Origin: [Clostridium] leptum DSM 753
GTDB taxonomy: Bacteria; Bacillota; Clostridia; Oscillospirales; Acutalibacteraceae
DNA length: 64,000 nt
Direction of reading: 5' to 3'
Assembly (NCBI GenBank): GCA_000154345.1
Contig: DS480343.1
Location: 104,689-168,688, forward strand
Below, piece after piece: positions 32,720-41,396 of the stretch. The position numbers were made by a program, and so were the translations under genes. The notes beneath the pieces are model-generated. The model was not told the origin of the DNA. It saw only the letters and a program-made list of their open reading frames with translations, and made no database searches. How positions within the stretch are numbered: position 1 is the stretch's first letter; every line of letters begins with the position of its first letter.

Positions 32720-33223
32720 GTGAGCGTTCAGCTAAGAAGTTTTTCTTTTCGTTTTGCAGAGCAGGTTTTTAACAGCCGGCTGCAATTAAAGCAGGAAATA
32801 AATGAAATGCTGCTGGAGGCTTGTAAGGATCTATCTGTTTTAGGCCGTCCCGCGTTTAACCGTATTTTGAAGGATTTATTTGTTGAGAAAAATTGGATAA
32901 GCCAACCGCGGGTATCTCCTGAGATGAAGGCCTACAGCAAATTTGATTTTATGAAAGAAAGAGTGGCGGTGGAGGTCCAGTTTGGCCACGCTTCTTTTAT
33001 TGGAATAGATTTGCTGAAATTTCAGATGGCTTCTTACTCGAATTTAGATCTTATCGATTTCGGCGTTTACATAACGACTACGAAGGCGATGCAAAAATAC
33101 TTAAAGACAAAATATAACAGGAACTGGGAGGGTTCATTAAACTACGAGAAAGTAGTGAAATATCTGCCCTATTTTAAGAGCGCCATTCAAGTGCCAATTT
33201 ATGTGATAGGAATTGATATCTAG
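32720..33223 (+). CDS. orphan BglII/BstYI-like restriction endonuclease fold protein
   Basis: A 167-residue protein. The segment DFMKERVAVEVQFGH (about residues 77-91) reproduces the BglII active-site spacing: Asp, eight residues, Glu, one residue, Gln (D84, E93, Q95 in BglII). It is followed by the family-typical KFQMASYSNLDLIDFGVYI. KRILKDLF-type helices lie before it. GTG 32720 is chosen because AAAGGAGG lies seven bases upstream; the frame's first GTG is inside that site. No DNA methyltransferase is next to it, unlike true restriction systems, so it may be a repurposed or solitary nuclease. Confidence 0.75.
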   Translation: MSVQLRSFSFRFAEQVFNSRLQLKQEINEMLLEACKDLSVLGRPAFNRILKDLFVEKNWISQPRVSPEMKAYSKFDFMKERVAVEVQFGHASFIGIDLLKFQMASYSNLDLIDFGVYITTTKAMQKYLKTKYNRNWEGSLNYEKVVKYLPYFKSAIQVPIYVIGIDI

Positions 33224-33392
33224 AGGAGCGTGTGAAGCCGTGCCGCTCTTTTCGATGGGCTTTCGCCTGCCGATGAGGAGCGATGACGTCTGCGATGCTT
33301 AGAAGAACCGGTAAAGGACCGAAAGCAGCGTATTATGCGGCTTTGTGCCAGAATTCATTCGTATTAGGCGGCGAAGGGAAGTGTGAAATCAC

Positions 33393-33965
33393 ATGAAAGA
33401 GAACTTAGTTTTAGCTTCAGCTTCTCCGAGAAGAAGAGAAATTTTCACTATGCTGGGGCTTGATTTTACCGTTCAGGCGGCTGATATCGCGGAAGCTGTG
33501 GCTCCGGGCCTGCCGCCGGAAGAGACGGTCATGTCTCTGGCCGCTCAAAAGGCCGCGGCGGTTAAGGAATGCATGGGTGATTCTCAAAGGACTATCGTGG
33601 GAGCTGATACGGTGGTTTTTTTTCAGAATCGGATTTTTGGCAAACCGAAATCCTTTCAGGAGGCCTTTTCCATGCTGTCGGCTTTGTCGGGCAACACCCA
33701 TCAGGTGTATACCGGCGTATGTATCCTTTCCGCCAAAGGGCAAGAGTCGCTCTTTTTTGAAAGGACCGATGTAACCTTTTTTCCGCTGACGCAGGAAGAA
33801 ATTTGGAATTATATACATGAGGAAAAGCCCTTTGATAAAGCGGGCTCCTATGGAATCCAGGGAAAGGCCGCGGTATTTGTGGAAAAGATCCAAGGGGATT
33901 TCTTCAACGTAGTAGGCTTTCCGGCAGCTCGGTTTATCCGAAAGCTGAGGACGCTGGAGAAGTGA
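33393..33965 (+). CDS. Maf-family nucleotide pyrophosphatase
   Basis: A 190-residue house-cleaning enzyme that hydrolyses non-canonical nucleoside triphosphates (dTTP/UTP or m7GTP type) to the monophosphate. The start LVLASASPRRREIFTMLGL is the family P-loop-like motif. VGADTVVFFQNRIFGKP (about residues 68-84) holds the catalytic Asp, and KAGSYGIQGKAAVFVEKIQG (about 150-169) closes the site. Length is standard. Maf genes often sit with cell-shape genes, but here it is isolated. A terminator follows at 34221, 256 bases on. Confidence 0.92.
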   Translation: MKENLVLASASPRRREIFTMLGLDFTVQAADIAEAVAPGLPPEETVMSLAAQKAAAVKECMGDSQRTIVGADTVVFFQNRIFGKPKSFQEAFSMLSALSGNTHQVYTGVCILSAKGQESLFFERTDVTFFPLTQEEIWNYIHEEKPFDKAGSYGIQGKAAVFVEKIQGDFFNVVGFPAARFIRKLRTLEK

Positions 33966-34858
33966 AAAGGGATCTTCCCGAAGCGCTCCGAAAGGGTAAG
34001 AGGCTGTTGTCCTGTGAAAAGGCTCAAAAGGTGCTTTGTATCCGCAGCGCGCACGCGGCTGCTTATGCGCCGGCACTTTGGCGGCGGGGCGGTAGAATCC
34101 ACTCACCGGCCGTTTTAACCAAAGCTGCTTTGGTTTGATGCTGACGGACACCCCTTTTTTCAACAGCGCACCGGAAGGGTGCTTTCTCTAGAGCTCGCGT
34201 TACCTGACTGGAAGAAAAGAAAAAATCCCCCGGCACTTGCCGGGGGATTTTTTTACTATGGCTTAAGCCAAAAGGAAGTTATGGAAGGTACCAGATCTTA
34301 AAAGCCGCCCGCAATACGGGCGAGAATAAAGACCGGCAGAAGCGATGTTCTTTCTGGCAAAATGGCGGACGTTCCAGCCGCTGAAAAACAGAAAGGATGT
34401 CGCTTTGCGGCAAATAGCCCTCAAGGCCTGGCTGCCGCCTGTTTCTTTATTATTTCAGGAAAACGCGTGCCCAGGGCTAGGGGCTCTCCGGCGCGGAAGC
34501 TTCGGCGCAGATCCCATTTCCCCTTGGGGAAATGGCGGAATCTAAAGGAAATCGATAGTTTTTGAGACGCAACAGAACAGAGAAATGAGAACTGAAATTA
34601 TATTTTATGAAAAATATTTTCACAAAATATAAAAATAAATTTAAAATACATATTGACTTTTCTTAAAATATATAGTATTTTAAGATTAAATCAAGATAAA
34701 AACACAATAAAATGAAAAATAAAAGAAATATATAGAAAAAAATATTTCAATAAAAAGAAAAATATTTTACAAAATTTGAAATTTTGGTTGTTCTGCAGGC
34801 ATGAATTTGCTATTCTTTAATTAACTCAAGGATATTATTCGGAAAGAGGAGATTGAGA
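33966..34858. other. long gene-free region, second half extremely AT-rich
   Basis: Nearly 0.9 kb without a supportable gene. It holds the terminator 34221-34254. From about 34590 to 34786 the sequence turns almost purely A/T, with TTGACT at about 34654 and three GAAAAATATTT-type repeats (34609, 34735, 34757). This stretch is most likely the regulatory region of the RpiR sugar operon that starts at 34859. Confidence 0.55.
34221..34254. terminator. bidirectional intrinsic terminator
   Basis: A perfect 14-base stem AAAAATCCCCCGGC with its complement (34221-34234, 34239-34252), an ACTT loop and a T-run. Confidence 0.85.
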
Positions 34859-35731
34859 ATGAAAAAACAGTTAAGGTTCCTGCAGAGCGGAATGGGATGT
34901 ACGGAACGGATTCAAGCCACGTACTCTGCTTTGTCCGGCGCTTCCAAAAAGATTGCGGATTTTGTGATAGATCATCCTGATCAAGCGGTTCATATGACGG
35001 TGGTTCAGCTGGCCGAATCCTGTGAGGTCAGCGAGGCCAGTGTGGTTCGATTCTGCCAGTGCCTGCAATACGCCGGGTTTTATGAGTTTAAGCTGAGCCT
35101 GGCTGCCGAAATCGTGCCCGCGAGCCAGATGATTCAGGAGGATATTACCGTGGAGGACACGGAGCCAACCATTCTGGAAAAGGTTTTTGCGGGAGAACAG
35201 CAGGCGCTCCAGGAAACGCTTCAAATGCTCAACCGGCAGGACTTTATTTCAGCGGTCAATCATATCGCGTTTTCCAATAAGGTGGAATTTTTCTCCTGCG
35301 GCAATGCCCGGCCTATCGCCCAGGACGCCCATTACCGGCTTTTGCGGACCGGCATTGATTCCCGGATTGGAATTGACGATTATGACTGCCTGATCCACGC
35401 CTCCATGCTGAGAACAGGAGACGTAGCCATTGGGATTTCGCATTCCGGAAGCACCAAAAATACCATCAAGATGCTGGAGGAGGCCAAGAAAAACGGCGCC
35501 ACAACCATTTGCATCACCGGTATGGAGAAAGCGCCCATTACCCGGGTGTCGGATATCTGTATGGTTTCTCATTCCAAGGAGACGATGTTCCGCAGTATGG
35601 CTATGGCTTCCCGCATCGCCCAGATGGCGATTATCGACGCCTTGGTGGTCGCGGTATCCTTCAAACGGTTTGAGCGGTCCAAGCAGTATCTGACTTTGAC
35701 GGACAAAATTTTAGTAGAGGACAAAATGTAA
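34859..35731 (+). CDS. MurR/RpiR-family sugar-phosphate-responsive regulator
   Basis: A 290-residue regulator. The N-terminal helix-turn-helix (about residues 20-85) contains SGASKKIADFVIDHPDQAV and VVQLAESCEVSEASVVRFCQ. The C-terminal SIS domain (about 125-265) has VEFFSCGNARPIAQDAHYRL and VAIGISHSGSTKNTIKMLEEA, the sugar-phosphate binding site. It heads a unidirectional eight-gene operon with kinase, GH4 glycosidase, ABC transporter and SIS protein, so it is presumably the operon's sensor. ATG 34859 has AAAGAGGAGA at correct spacing, rather than TTG 34853. It sits directly behind the AT-rich repeat region. Confidence 0.92.
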   Translation: MKKQLRFLQSGMGCTERIQATYSALSGASKKIADFVIDHPDQAVHMTVVQLAESCEVSEASVVRFCQCLQYAGFYEFKLSLAAEIVPASQMIQEDITVEDTEPTILEKVFAGEQQALQETLQMLNRQDFISAVNHIAFSNKVEFFSCGNARPIAQDAHYRLLRTGIDSRIGIDDYDCLIHASMLRTGDVAIGISHSGSTKNTIKMLEEAKKNGATTICITGMEKAPITRVSDICMVSHSKETMFRSMAMASRIAQMAIIDALVVAVSFKRFERSKQYLTLTDKILVEDKM

Positions 35732-35755
35732 GCTGGCAATGAGGAGAGGACGAAT

Positions 35756-36688
35756 ATGAACGTAGTGGTTTTGGGAGAATTGTGCGAGGACATCCTGATG
35801 CACAACCCTAATTCCGTAGAGGTGTTTGAGCAAAAGATTTGGGCAAAGGACGTCACTGTGACCGCTGGCGGCTCGGCGGTTTATGTGAGCCAGGCCCTTT
35901 CCAGAATGGGAGTTGACGTGAGGCTGTGCGCTGTGGTTGGAGACGATGAGTCCGGCAAGAGAATGCTGCGGGACTTGCAGGCGTTTCCGGTGGATTGCTC
36001 CATGGTGCGGATGCTTCCAAATTCAGATACCACCAGAAGCATCGTGATCTGCGACGGCCCTGAAAAGGATTTCAAGGGATGCTCACCGATGCTTCCCTTA
36101 TACATACCTGATATTGAGGACCTTGGCGGCGCGGAGCTTTTATATGTGGCCGGCTATGTCCTTTATCCTGAGCTGTGGACTGCCGAAGCCAGGGATTTGC
36201 TGAAAAAGGCAAAGGAACGGGGAATTACCGTTGCGCTGGATGTTCAGATGTTTCCAGTGGAGGGAATCGATCAGCTTGAGTTCAGCCATTTAGAAGGCGT
36301 TCTGCCTTATGTGGATATTTTCTTTGCCGCTCGAAAGGAGATGCTGGGCCTGCTGAAAACAGAGGATCCGGCCAGCTGCATGAAGCTGCTTCAGGAGATG
36401 GGCTTCCGGGGGACAGCAGTGTTCAAGCAGGGAGGCAAGGGATGTGTAGTGGCAACCGGCGGTGAGTTCGTTCGCCGGCCGGGCTGCACCGTGGAAGCCT
36501 ACGATACGGTAGGCTCGGGAGATATTTTCGGCGCCAGCTATTGCTACGGCGCTATGAGCGGCTGGGACAGCAGGCGCTGTGCCGACTACGCGGCGGTATT
36601 TACCGCTTTGAGTATTGGGGAATATCACAATGTGAAGAATTACCCCGCCAAAGAAGCAGTGGAAGCTGTGCTTTCAACTATAGATTAG
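35756..36688 (+). CDS. PfkB-family sugar kinase of the sugar operon
   Basis: A 310-residue ribokinase-fold kinase. VVLGELCEDILMHNPNS opens it; VTAGGSAVYVSQALSRMGV (about residue 40) is the substrate-binding segment and YDTVGSGDIFGASYCYGAM (about 250-268) the ATP/catalytic signature with Asp. Its position directly behind the RpiR regulator and before a GH4 glycosidase suggests it phosphorylates the imported or released sugar. If GH4 here acts on a phosphorylated glycoside, a kinase is needed, because the transporter is an ABC type and not a phosphotransferase. That reading is inference; the exact sugar is open. Confidence 0.88.
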   Translation: MNVVVLGELCEDILMHNPNSVEVFEQKIWAKDVTVTAGGSAVYVSQALSRMGVDVRLCAVVGDDESGKRMLRDLQAFPVDCSMVRMLPNSDTTRSIVICDGPEKDFKGCSPMLPLYIPDIEDLGGAELLYVAGYVLYPELWTAEARDLLKKAKERGITVALDVQMFPVEGIDQLEFSHLEGVLPYVDIFFAARKEMLGLLKTEDPASCMKLLQEMGFRGTAVFKQGGKGCVVATGGEFVRRPGCTVEAYDTVGSGDIFGASYCYGAMSGWDSRRCADYAAVFTALSIGEYHNVKNYPAKEAVEAVLSTID

Positions 36689-36701
36689 GAGATGTGCGTT
36701 T

Positions 36702-37982
36702 ATGAAAGAGTTGAAGATTTGCGTGATCGGCGCGGGAAGCACCTACAGCCCTGAATTGATCGACGGATTTTTTAACCGTCAGGACAAAATGAAGGTAAAG
36801 GAATTTGCCCTGATGGATATCCGTATGGACCGGCTGAAAATTGTAGGCGGCCTGATCGAGAGAATGTGCCAGCATTATGACAATCCGCCGAAAGTGATAA
36901 TGACCGACGACCTAAAGACCGCGGTAGAAGGCGCGGATTATGTCGTAACTCAGTTCCGCGTGGGCTTGCTGCCCGCCAGAGCCAAGGACGAGAGAATCGG
37001 CCTGCGCCACGGCTATATCGGACAGGAAACCACGGGCCCCGGCGGCTTCGCCAAAGCGCTGCGCACCATCCCTGTGATCCTGGAAATCGCTGAAATGATG
37101 AAGAAATACGCTCCGGGCGCCAAGCTGATCAACTTTACCAATCCATCTGGAATTATCACGGAGGCGGTGGCCCGGTATACGGATGTTCCCGTGGTGGGCC
37201 TGTGCAACTGTCCTATTACGGCCTTCATGCGCACCAAAAAGCACATGGGCTGGGAAAACGACGACGTATTTTTCGATTATTTCGGCCTGAACCATCTTGC
37301 CTTTATCAAAGGACTCTATCTCAACGGCAAGGATGTTACCGACGAAGCCTTTGAAAAGATTTTAGACCATCCCAACTGCGATGAGATGCTGGGCTATGCC
37401 TTCAATAAGCGCCAGGCCCTCGCCATGCGCGTCCTGCCGGTTAGCTATTTGCAGTATTACTTCCACCAGAAGGAGCTGTATGAGAAGATTTCCTCCCAGG
37501 AAAAGACCCGGGGTGAATCCCTGATTGAGGTGGATAAGCAGCTGCTGAAGGATTACAGCGATCCCAACCTGACCACTAAGCCGGCCGGCCTGTCGCTGCG
37601 CGGCGGCGCATGGTATTCAGAGGCTGCGGTTTCCCTGATCAATTCCATGGAAACCAACGACGGCGCCATTCACTTTGTCTGCGTGCCCAATCATGGATGC
37701 ATCCAGGGCCTTGATGATATGGCGGTGGTAGAGGTTCCCGCAGTGGTTAAGGGCGACTGCCTGCGGACGCTCAATGTGGGCAAAATGCCTGCGGCGATTG
37801 ACGGCCTTGTGAAACACGTGAAGGCTTACGAGTCTCTGACGGTAAAGGCCGGCGCCGAAAGATCCGCAGACGACGCCCTGCTGGCGCTGATCAGCCATCC
37901 GTTCATCCGTTCTGTCAACGATGCGGAAGCGATCCTGGACGATATCATCCGTGAGCATGCGGAATATATCCACTTACATTAA
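36702..37982 (+). CDS. GH4-family glycosidase, 6-phospho-beta-glucosidase type
   Basis: A 426-residue enzyme of glycoside hydrolase family 4, which cleaves by NAD- and metal-dependent oxidation-elimination. The N-terminal Rossmann motif CVIGAGSTYSPELIDGFF binds NAD. TDDLKTAVEGADYVVTQFRVG and IGQETTGPGGFAKALRTIPV are strongly conserved in the 6-phospho-beta-glucosidase branch. The metal ligands are expected at the Cys in GLCNCPI (about residue 168) and the His in GLNHLAF (about 200). Operon neighbours supply kinase and ABC uptake but no phosphotransferase system. Preference for phosphorylated beta-glucosides is the family's best guess, not proven here. Confidence 0.92.
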   Translation: MKELKICVIGAGSTYSPELIDGFFNRQDKMKVKEFALMDIRMDRLKIVGGLIERMCQHYDNPPKVIMTDDLKTAVEGADYVVTQFRVGLLPARAKDERIGLRHGYIGQETTGPGGFAKALRTIPVILEIAEMMKKYAPGAKLINFTNPSGIITEAVARYTDVPVVGLCNCPITAFMRTKKHMGWENDDVFFDYFGLNHLAFIKGLYLNGKDVTDEAFEKILDHPNCDEMLGYAFNKRQALAMRVLPVSYLQYYFHQKELYEKISSQEKTRGESLIEVDKQLLKDYSDPNLTTKPAGLSLRGGAWYSEAAVSLINSMETNDGAIHFVCVPNHGCIQGLDDMAVVEVPAVVKGDCLRTLNVGKMPAAIDGLVKHVKAYESLTVKAGAERSADDALLALISHPFIRSVNDAEAILDDIIREHAEYIHLH

Positions 37983-38019
37983 ATAAACGCCGTCGATTCG
38001 CGGCAGGAGGAAGAGGGAC

Positions 38020-39027
38020 ATGGCAGTAAAATTTTTAGAGGACGTAGGCGCTAAACTCATCAACGCTACCCGGAAGGAAATGGTAGACGCCATCTTTGCC
38101 GCCAGCGGACGAGTGGTGATCGGTGAAACGGTTACCTTTAAGCAGTCAATGATCGACGGCGTCAGCAACATCGAGCTTTTGAAGAGCTGGGGTTGCGATA
38201 TGGTCACCATTAACCATTATAATGTAAACTTCCCCATGATTCCTGGAATGGAATCCACCCAGGCGGGAATCGAGCAGTTTGGCTCCTGCTTTAACGAGGC
38301 CGGCAGCAAGGGCTGCAAGCCCAGTACAAAGGTGATTGAAAATTCTTTCCAAAAGATTTTCTGGCAGTTTGGCTTCGGCGCCACTATTGGCGACGTCAAG
38401 CGGCTGGTAGGCGTACCGGTGGGTATGACTCTGGAGCCCGTCACCGAGGAGGACGACTATCCTCAGGGCCGGGTGGCCAATGAGGAAAACGCCCGCAGAG
38501 GCGCCGAACAGGGCGCCAGCTATATCACCCTGATCCACACGCCTCAAATGTCCGCCGGTGAGTTCGCGAAAAGCGTGGCGCAGGTGAGAAGCGGCATGGG
38601 AGAAATGGGACTGGTAAAGGCTGGTAAAATGCCCTGGGGCGGCTGCTCCTTCCTGGTGAATGCCGACGAATTTGTAACGGAGGCTGAAATTAAGGAACTT
38701 GCCGCGGCAGGGGCGGATGCCATTGTACTGCCCACGCCCGGAACGGTGCCCGGCCTCACCATCGAGCTGGTGCGCCAGTGGGTGACAGTGGTGCATAACT
38801 GCGGCTTGCTGGCGGAAACCACCATCGGTACCTCCCAGGAGGGCGCGGATCCGGATGTCATCCGCCGTTTCGCCATCGACAGCAAGATGACCGGGGCGGA
38901 TCTGTTCCAGATCGGAGACAGCGTTTACGGCGGCTGCTGTACTCCGGAAAATGTGATGTCTTTTGCGCGGGCTATCAAAGGCCAGCGTCACACTCTGCGC
39001 AGGGCGGCGCTTTCTCCCCTGCGCTGA
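38020..39027 (+). CDS. uncharacterised TIM-barrel-like protein of the sugar operon
   Basis: A 335-residue cytosolic protein. Seen are VVIGETVTFKQSMIDGVSNI, ATIGDVKRLVGVPVGMTLEP, AAAGADAIVLPTPGTVPGL and ADLFQIGDSVYGGCCTPEN, an alternation of beta strands and helices with short Gly-rich ends that suggests a TIM barrel. Similar proteins turn up next to 6-phospho-beta-glucosidases and are labelled inconsistently in annotations. I do not recognise its reaction. The several Cys residues near the C-terminus (GGCCTPEN) and the Met/Gly-rich centre are notable. Placement between the glycosidase and the transporter implies a step on the imported sugar. Confidence 0.6.
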   Translation: MAVKFLEDVGAKLINATRKEMVDAIFAASGRVVIGETVTFKQSMIDGVSNIELLKSWGCDMVTINHYNVNFPMIPGMESTQAGIEQFGSCFNEAGSKGCKPSTKVIENSFQKIFWQFGFGATIGDVKRLVGVPVGMTLEPVTEEDDYPQGRVANEENARRGAEQGASYITLIHTPQMSAGEFAKSVAQVRSGMGEMGLVKAGKMPWGGCSFLVNADEFVTEAEIKELAAAGADAIVLPTPGTVPGLTIELVRQWVTVVHNCGLLAETTIGTSQEGADPDVIRRFAIDSKMTGADLFQIGDSVYGGCCTPENVMSFARAIKGQRHTLRRAALSPLR

Positions 39028-39062
39028 GCAGTTAAATTCAGATAAAGAAGGAGAGGTAAACT

Positions 39063-40382
39063 ATGAAAAAGCATGCGGCACTTTTACTGGCAGTTGTCCT
39101 GGCGGGCTCTATGTTCCTGGCGTCCTGCTCCGGTGATGGTTCCGGAGCTTCAGCTCCGGAAAGCTCCGGCGGCACTGAGTCCCAAAGCGCCAGCGCGGAG
39201 GAGTCCTCCGGCGCCGAACCCCCCGAGCTGTCCGGCGAATTGGTCGTTATGACCCTGGCAGGAGAACCTTTTGTACCTGCTTGGCAGGATCAGGCGGCTG
39301 TTTTCACAGAGCAGACCGGCGTACAGGTTACGATAGATTCTGTACCATGGGAAAACCTGCGCGAAACCTGCACGTTAGAGCTTGCTTCCGCTACCGGCGC
39401 TTACGACGTGATTTACGTCCATCCCTCCTGGTTCCAGGAGTTTGCGAAAAACGGCTATCTGGTTCCCGCGGATGAGTATACCACGGAGGAAGATTTGGAG
39501 AAGTATATCACCAACCTGGTGGACGACTACCGCTACGAGGGCACCCTTTACGGCCTGCCGGACTGGATCACCACCCACGTACTGGCCTACCGCACCGATA
39601 TCTTCGAGCAGGAAAGCCTTGACCCGCCCGAGACCTGGGATGACCTTCTGGCAGTTTGCGAGCAGCTGAGCGGCAGCAGCGAGTATTCTCCCATTTCCTT
39701 CCCGGGCAAAAAGGGCGGCGCCCTGGCCAGTATCTTCAGCTCTCTGCTGACCAGCAACGGCGGATGGTACTTTAACGACGCCGGCGAGCCTAACGTCAAC
39801 TCTGCGGAAGGCGTTGAGGTGGCTGAGTTCTTAGCTGATTTGGCTCCTTATCTGCCCTCGGGATATCAGAACTTCCACTGGGATGAAAACGGGCAGACCG
39901 CATCCGGCGGAAAGGCCGCGATGACGCTGGTCGCCACCCAGTCTACCTCCTGGCTGGAGGAAGAAAGCAGCGCTACTGCTGGGAAATGGGGCTATTTGGC
40001 TCTGAAGTCCAATAAGGGCACCGTGGGCGGCATCATCGACGACTACTGCTGGTCCGTGTGCGTTGACTCTCAGAACAAGGAGGCTGCCGGCGAATTCGTG
40101 AAGTTCTTCACAGATACCGACGCTCAGAAGTACTTCACCCAGAAGTCCAGCACCTGCGGCGCCACTAAGGCGTATTATGAGGATACCGAGCTGCAAGAGT
40201 CCATTCCCATGCTTTCTGCTATGTCTGAAATTCTGAATGAGAACACCAATCCGGCTCCCTCCTGGGGTACCTGGGCTGCCGAATGTGAGATTTTGGAGGT
40301 AAACCTGCAGAACGTTATGAACGGCAATATGACCGCTCAGGATGCTTTAGATCAGGTTCAGGCCAAAATGACCGAAGGATAA
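39063..40382 (+). CDS. sugar ABC transporter substrate-binding lipoprotein
   Basis: A 439-residue extracellular binding protein (family 1 solute-binding). The signal and lipobox LASC (Cys about residue 22) are followed by a Ser/Glu-rich linker and the two-lobed domain. LSGELVVMTLAGEPFVPAW, YLVPADEYTTEEDLEKY, YGLPDWITTHVLAYRTDIFE and PPETWDDLLAVCEQL are typical of maltose/oligosaccharide binders. It is followed by a 15-base hairpin and two permease genes; the ATPase is not in the operon, so a shared MsmK-like ATPase must serve it. The substrate is presumably a beta-linked disaccharide. Confidence 0.9.
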   Translation: MKKHAALLLAVVLAGSMFLASCSGDGSGASAPESSGGTESQSASAEESSGAEPPELSGELVVMTLAGEPFVPAWQDQAAVFTEQTGVQVTIDSVPWENLRETCTLELASATGAYDVIYVHPSWFQEFAKNGYLVPADEYTTEEDLEKYITNLVDDYRYEGTLYGLPDWITTHVLAYRTDIFEQESLDPPETWDDLLAVCEQLSGSSEYSPISFPGKKGGALASIFSSLLTSNGGWYFNDAGEPNVNSAEGVEVAEFLADLAPYLPSGYQNFHWDENGQTASGGKAAMTLVATQSTSWLEEESSATAGKWGYLALKSNKGTVGGIIDDYCWSVCVDSQNKEAAGEFVKFFTDTDAQKYFTQKSSTCGATKAYYEDTELQESIPMLSAMSEILNENTNPAPSWGTWAAECEILEVNLQNVMNGNMTAQDALDQVQAKMTEG

Positions 40383-40396
40383 GCATTGAAGCTTTA

Positions 40397-40437
40397 GCGC
40401 GAATTACGGTGCCTCAGCCGGACACCGTAATTCGCGC
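40397..40437 (+). repeat. intra-operon hairpin between binding protein and permeases
   Basis: A perfect 15-base stem GCGCGAATTACGGTG with its complement (40397-40411, 40423-40437) and an 11-base loop. Only GTTTCTT follows. It would protect or partly terminate the message, making more binding protein than permease. Confidence 0.75.
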
Positions 40438-40483
40438 GTTTCTTAAATGGTGTTTTAAATTGTGAGTGCTGGGAGGCCTTGTT

Positions 40484-41383
40484 ATGAAGCGTCGTTCTAA
40501 AAGTCGCCTGCGCACCGGAAATTTGGCTATGGGTTATTGTTTCTCGCTGCCGGTGATGATTTTCCTTTTTATTTTTATTTTTCTTTCCATCGCGTATTGC
40601 TTTTATATGAGCTTCTTTGAGTGGAAGCTGTTTGATTTAGGTAAGGATAAAACATTTGTCGGCCTTGATAACTATATTAGAATTTTTCAAGACGGCATCT
40701 TCGGGCAGGCGGTTGGAAACACGCTGATAATTGTTTTTGTTTGCCTGACCCTGGAAACTGTATTAGGCTTTTTGATCGCGCTGACCCTTTGGAACCTAAA
40801 GCGCACCCTGAGGGTGCTGCAGACGATTCTGCTTCTTCCCATGATTACCGCTCCTGTGGTTGTGGCCCTGATTTGGCGGTATATCTACGATCCCCAGTTT
40901 GGAATGCTGAACTATGTGCTGAGAAATACCATCGGGATAGGCGATATCGCTTGGCTGGGAGATGAGAGCACCTCCCTGATGAGCGTGATGGTGGTGGATA
41001 TCTGGCAGATGACTCCCTTTACCATCCTGATTCTGTTTGCCGCTATGACCGGCATTTCAGAGGACTGGATCGAGGCGGCTCAGGTGGATGGCGCTAAATT
41101 CTGGCGCATCGTCCGTAAAATTATTCTGCCGGCCCTGATGCCTATTCTGATGTTTATCCTGTTGATGCGCACCATGGATCTTTTTAAGATTTTTGACACC
41201 GTCTATGTGCTCACCAAAGGCGGCCCGGGCTTTTCGACAGAGACCCTGTCGATGTATACCTATAAGGTCGGCTTTTCCCAATACGAAATGGGCTACGCGA
41301 TGGCGCTGTCTATTGTAACGTTAGTTGGAATTATGCTGATCAGCTGCTTCTATATGCGGCGCAGCAAGAAGCTGGAAGAATAG
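40484..41383 (+). CDS. sugar ABC transporter permease 1 (MalF/UgpA type)
   Basis: A 299-residue inner-membrane permease with about six helices. The coupling motif near residue 195 reads EDWIEAAQVDGAKFWRIVRKIILPAL (EAA-x3-G-x9-I-x-LP), diagnostic of the sugar-importer permease group. WLGDESTSLMSVMVVDIWQMTPF precedes it. ATG 40484 is preferred to GTG 40466, because GGGAGG lies seven bases upstream. It pairs with the next gene. Confidence 0.92.
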   Translation: MKRRSKSRLRTGNLAMGYCFSLPVMIFLFIFIFLSIAYCFYMSFFEWKLFDLGKDKTFVGLDNYIRIFQDGIFGQAVGNTLIIVFVCLTLETVLGFLIALTLWNLKRTLRVLQTILLLPMITAPVVVALIWRYIYDPQFGMLNYVLRNTIGIGDIAWLGDESTSLMSVMVVDIWQMTPFTILILFAAMTGISEDWIEAAQVDGAKFWRIVRKIILPALMPILMFILLMRTMDLFKIFDTVYVLTKGGPGFSTETLSMYTYKVGFSQYEMGYAMALSIVTLVGIMLISCFYMRRSKKLEE

Positions 41384-41396
41384 GAGGTGGACGGCG

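Noticed and set aside
32294..33223. Genomic island integrated at tRNA-Ser carrying the nuclease gene
   Set aside because: No direct repeat of the tRNA 3' end, integrase or other mobile gene was found; the gene after the nuclease is the housekeeping Maf.
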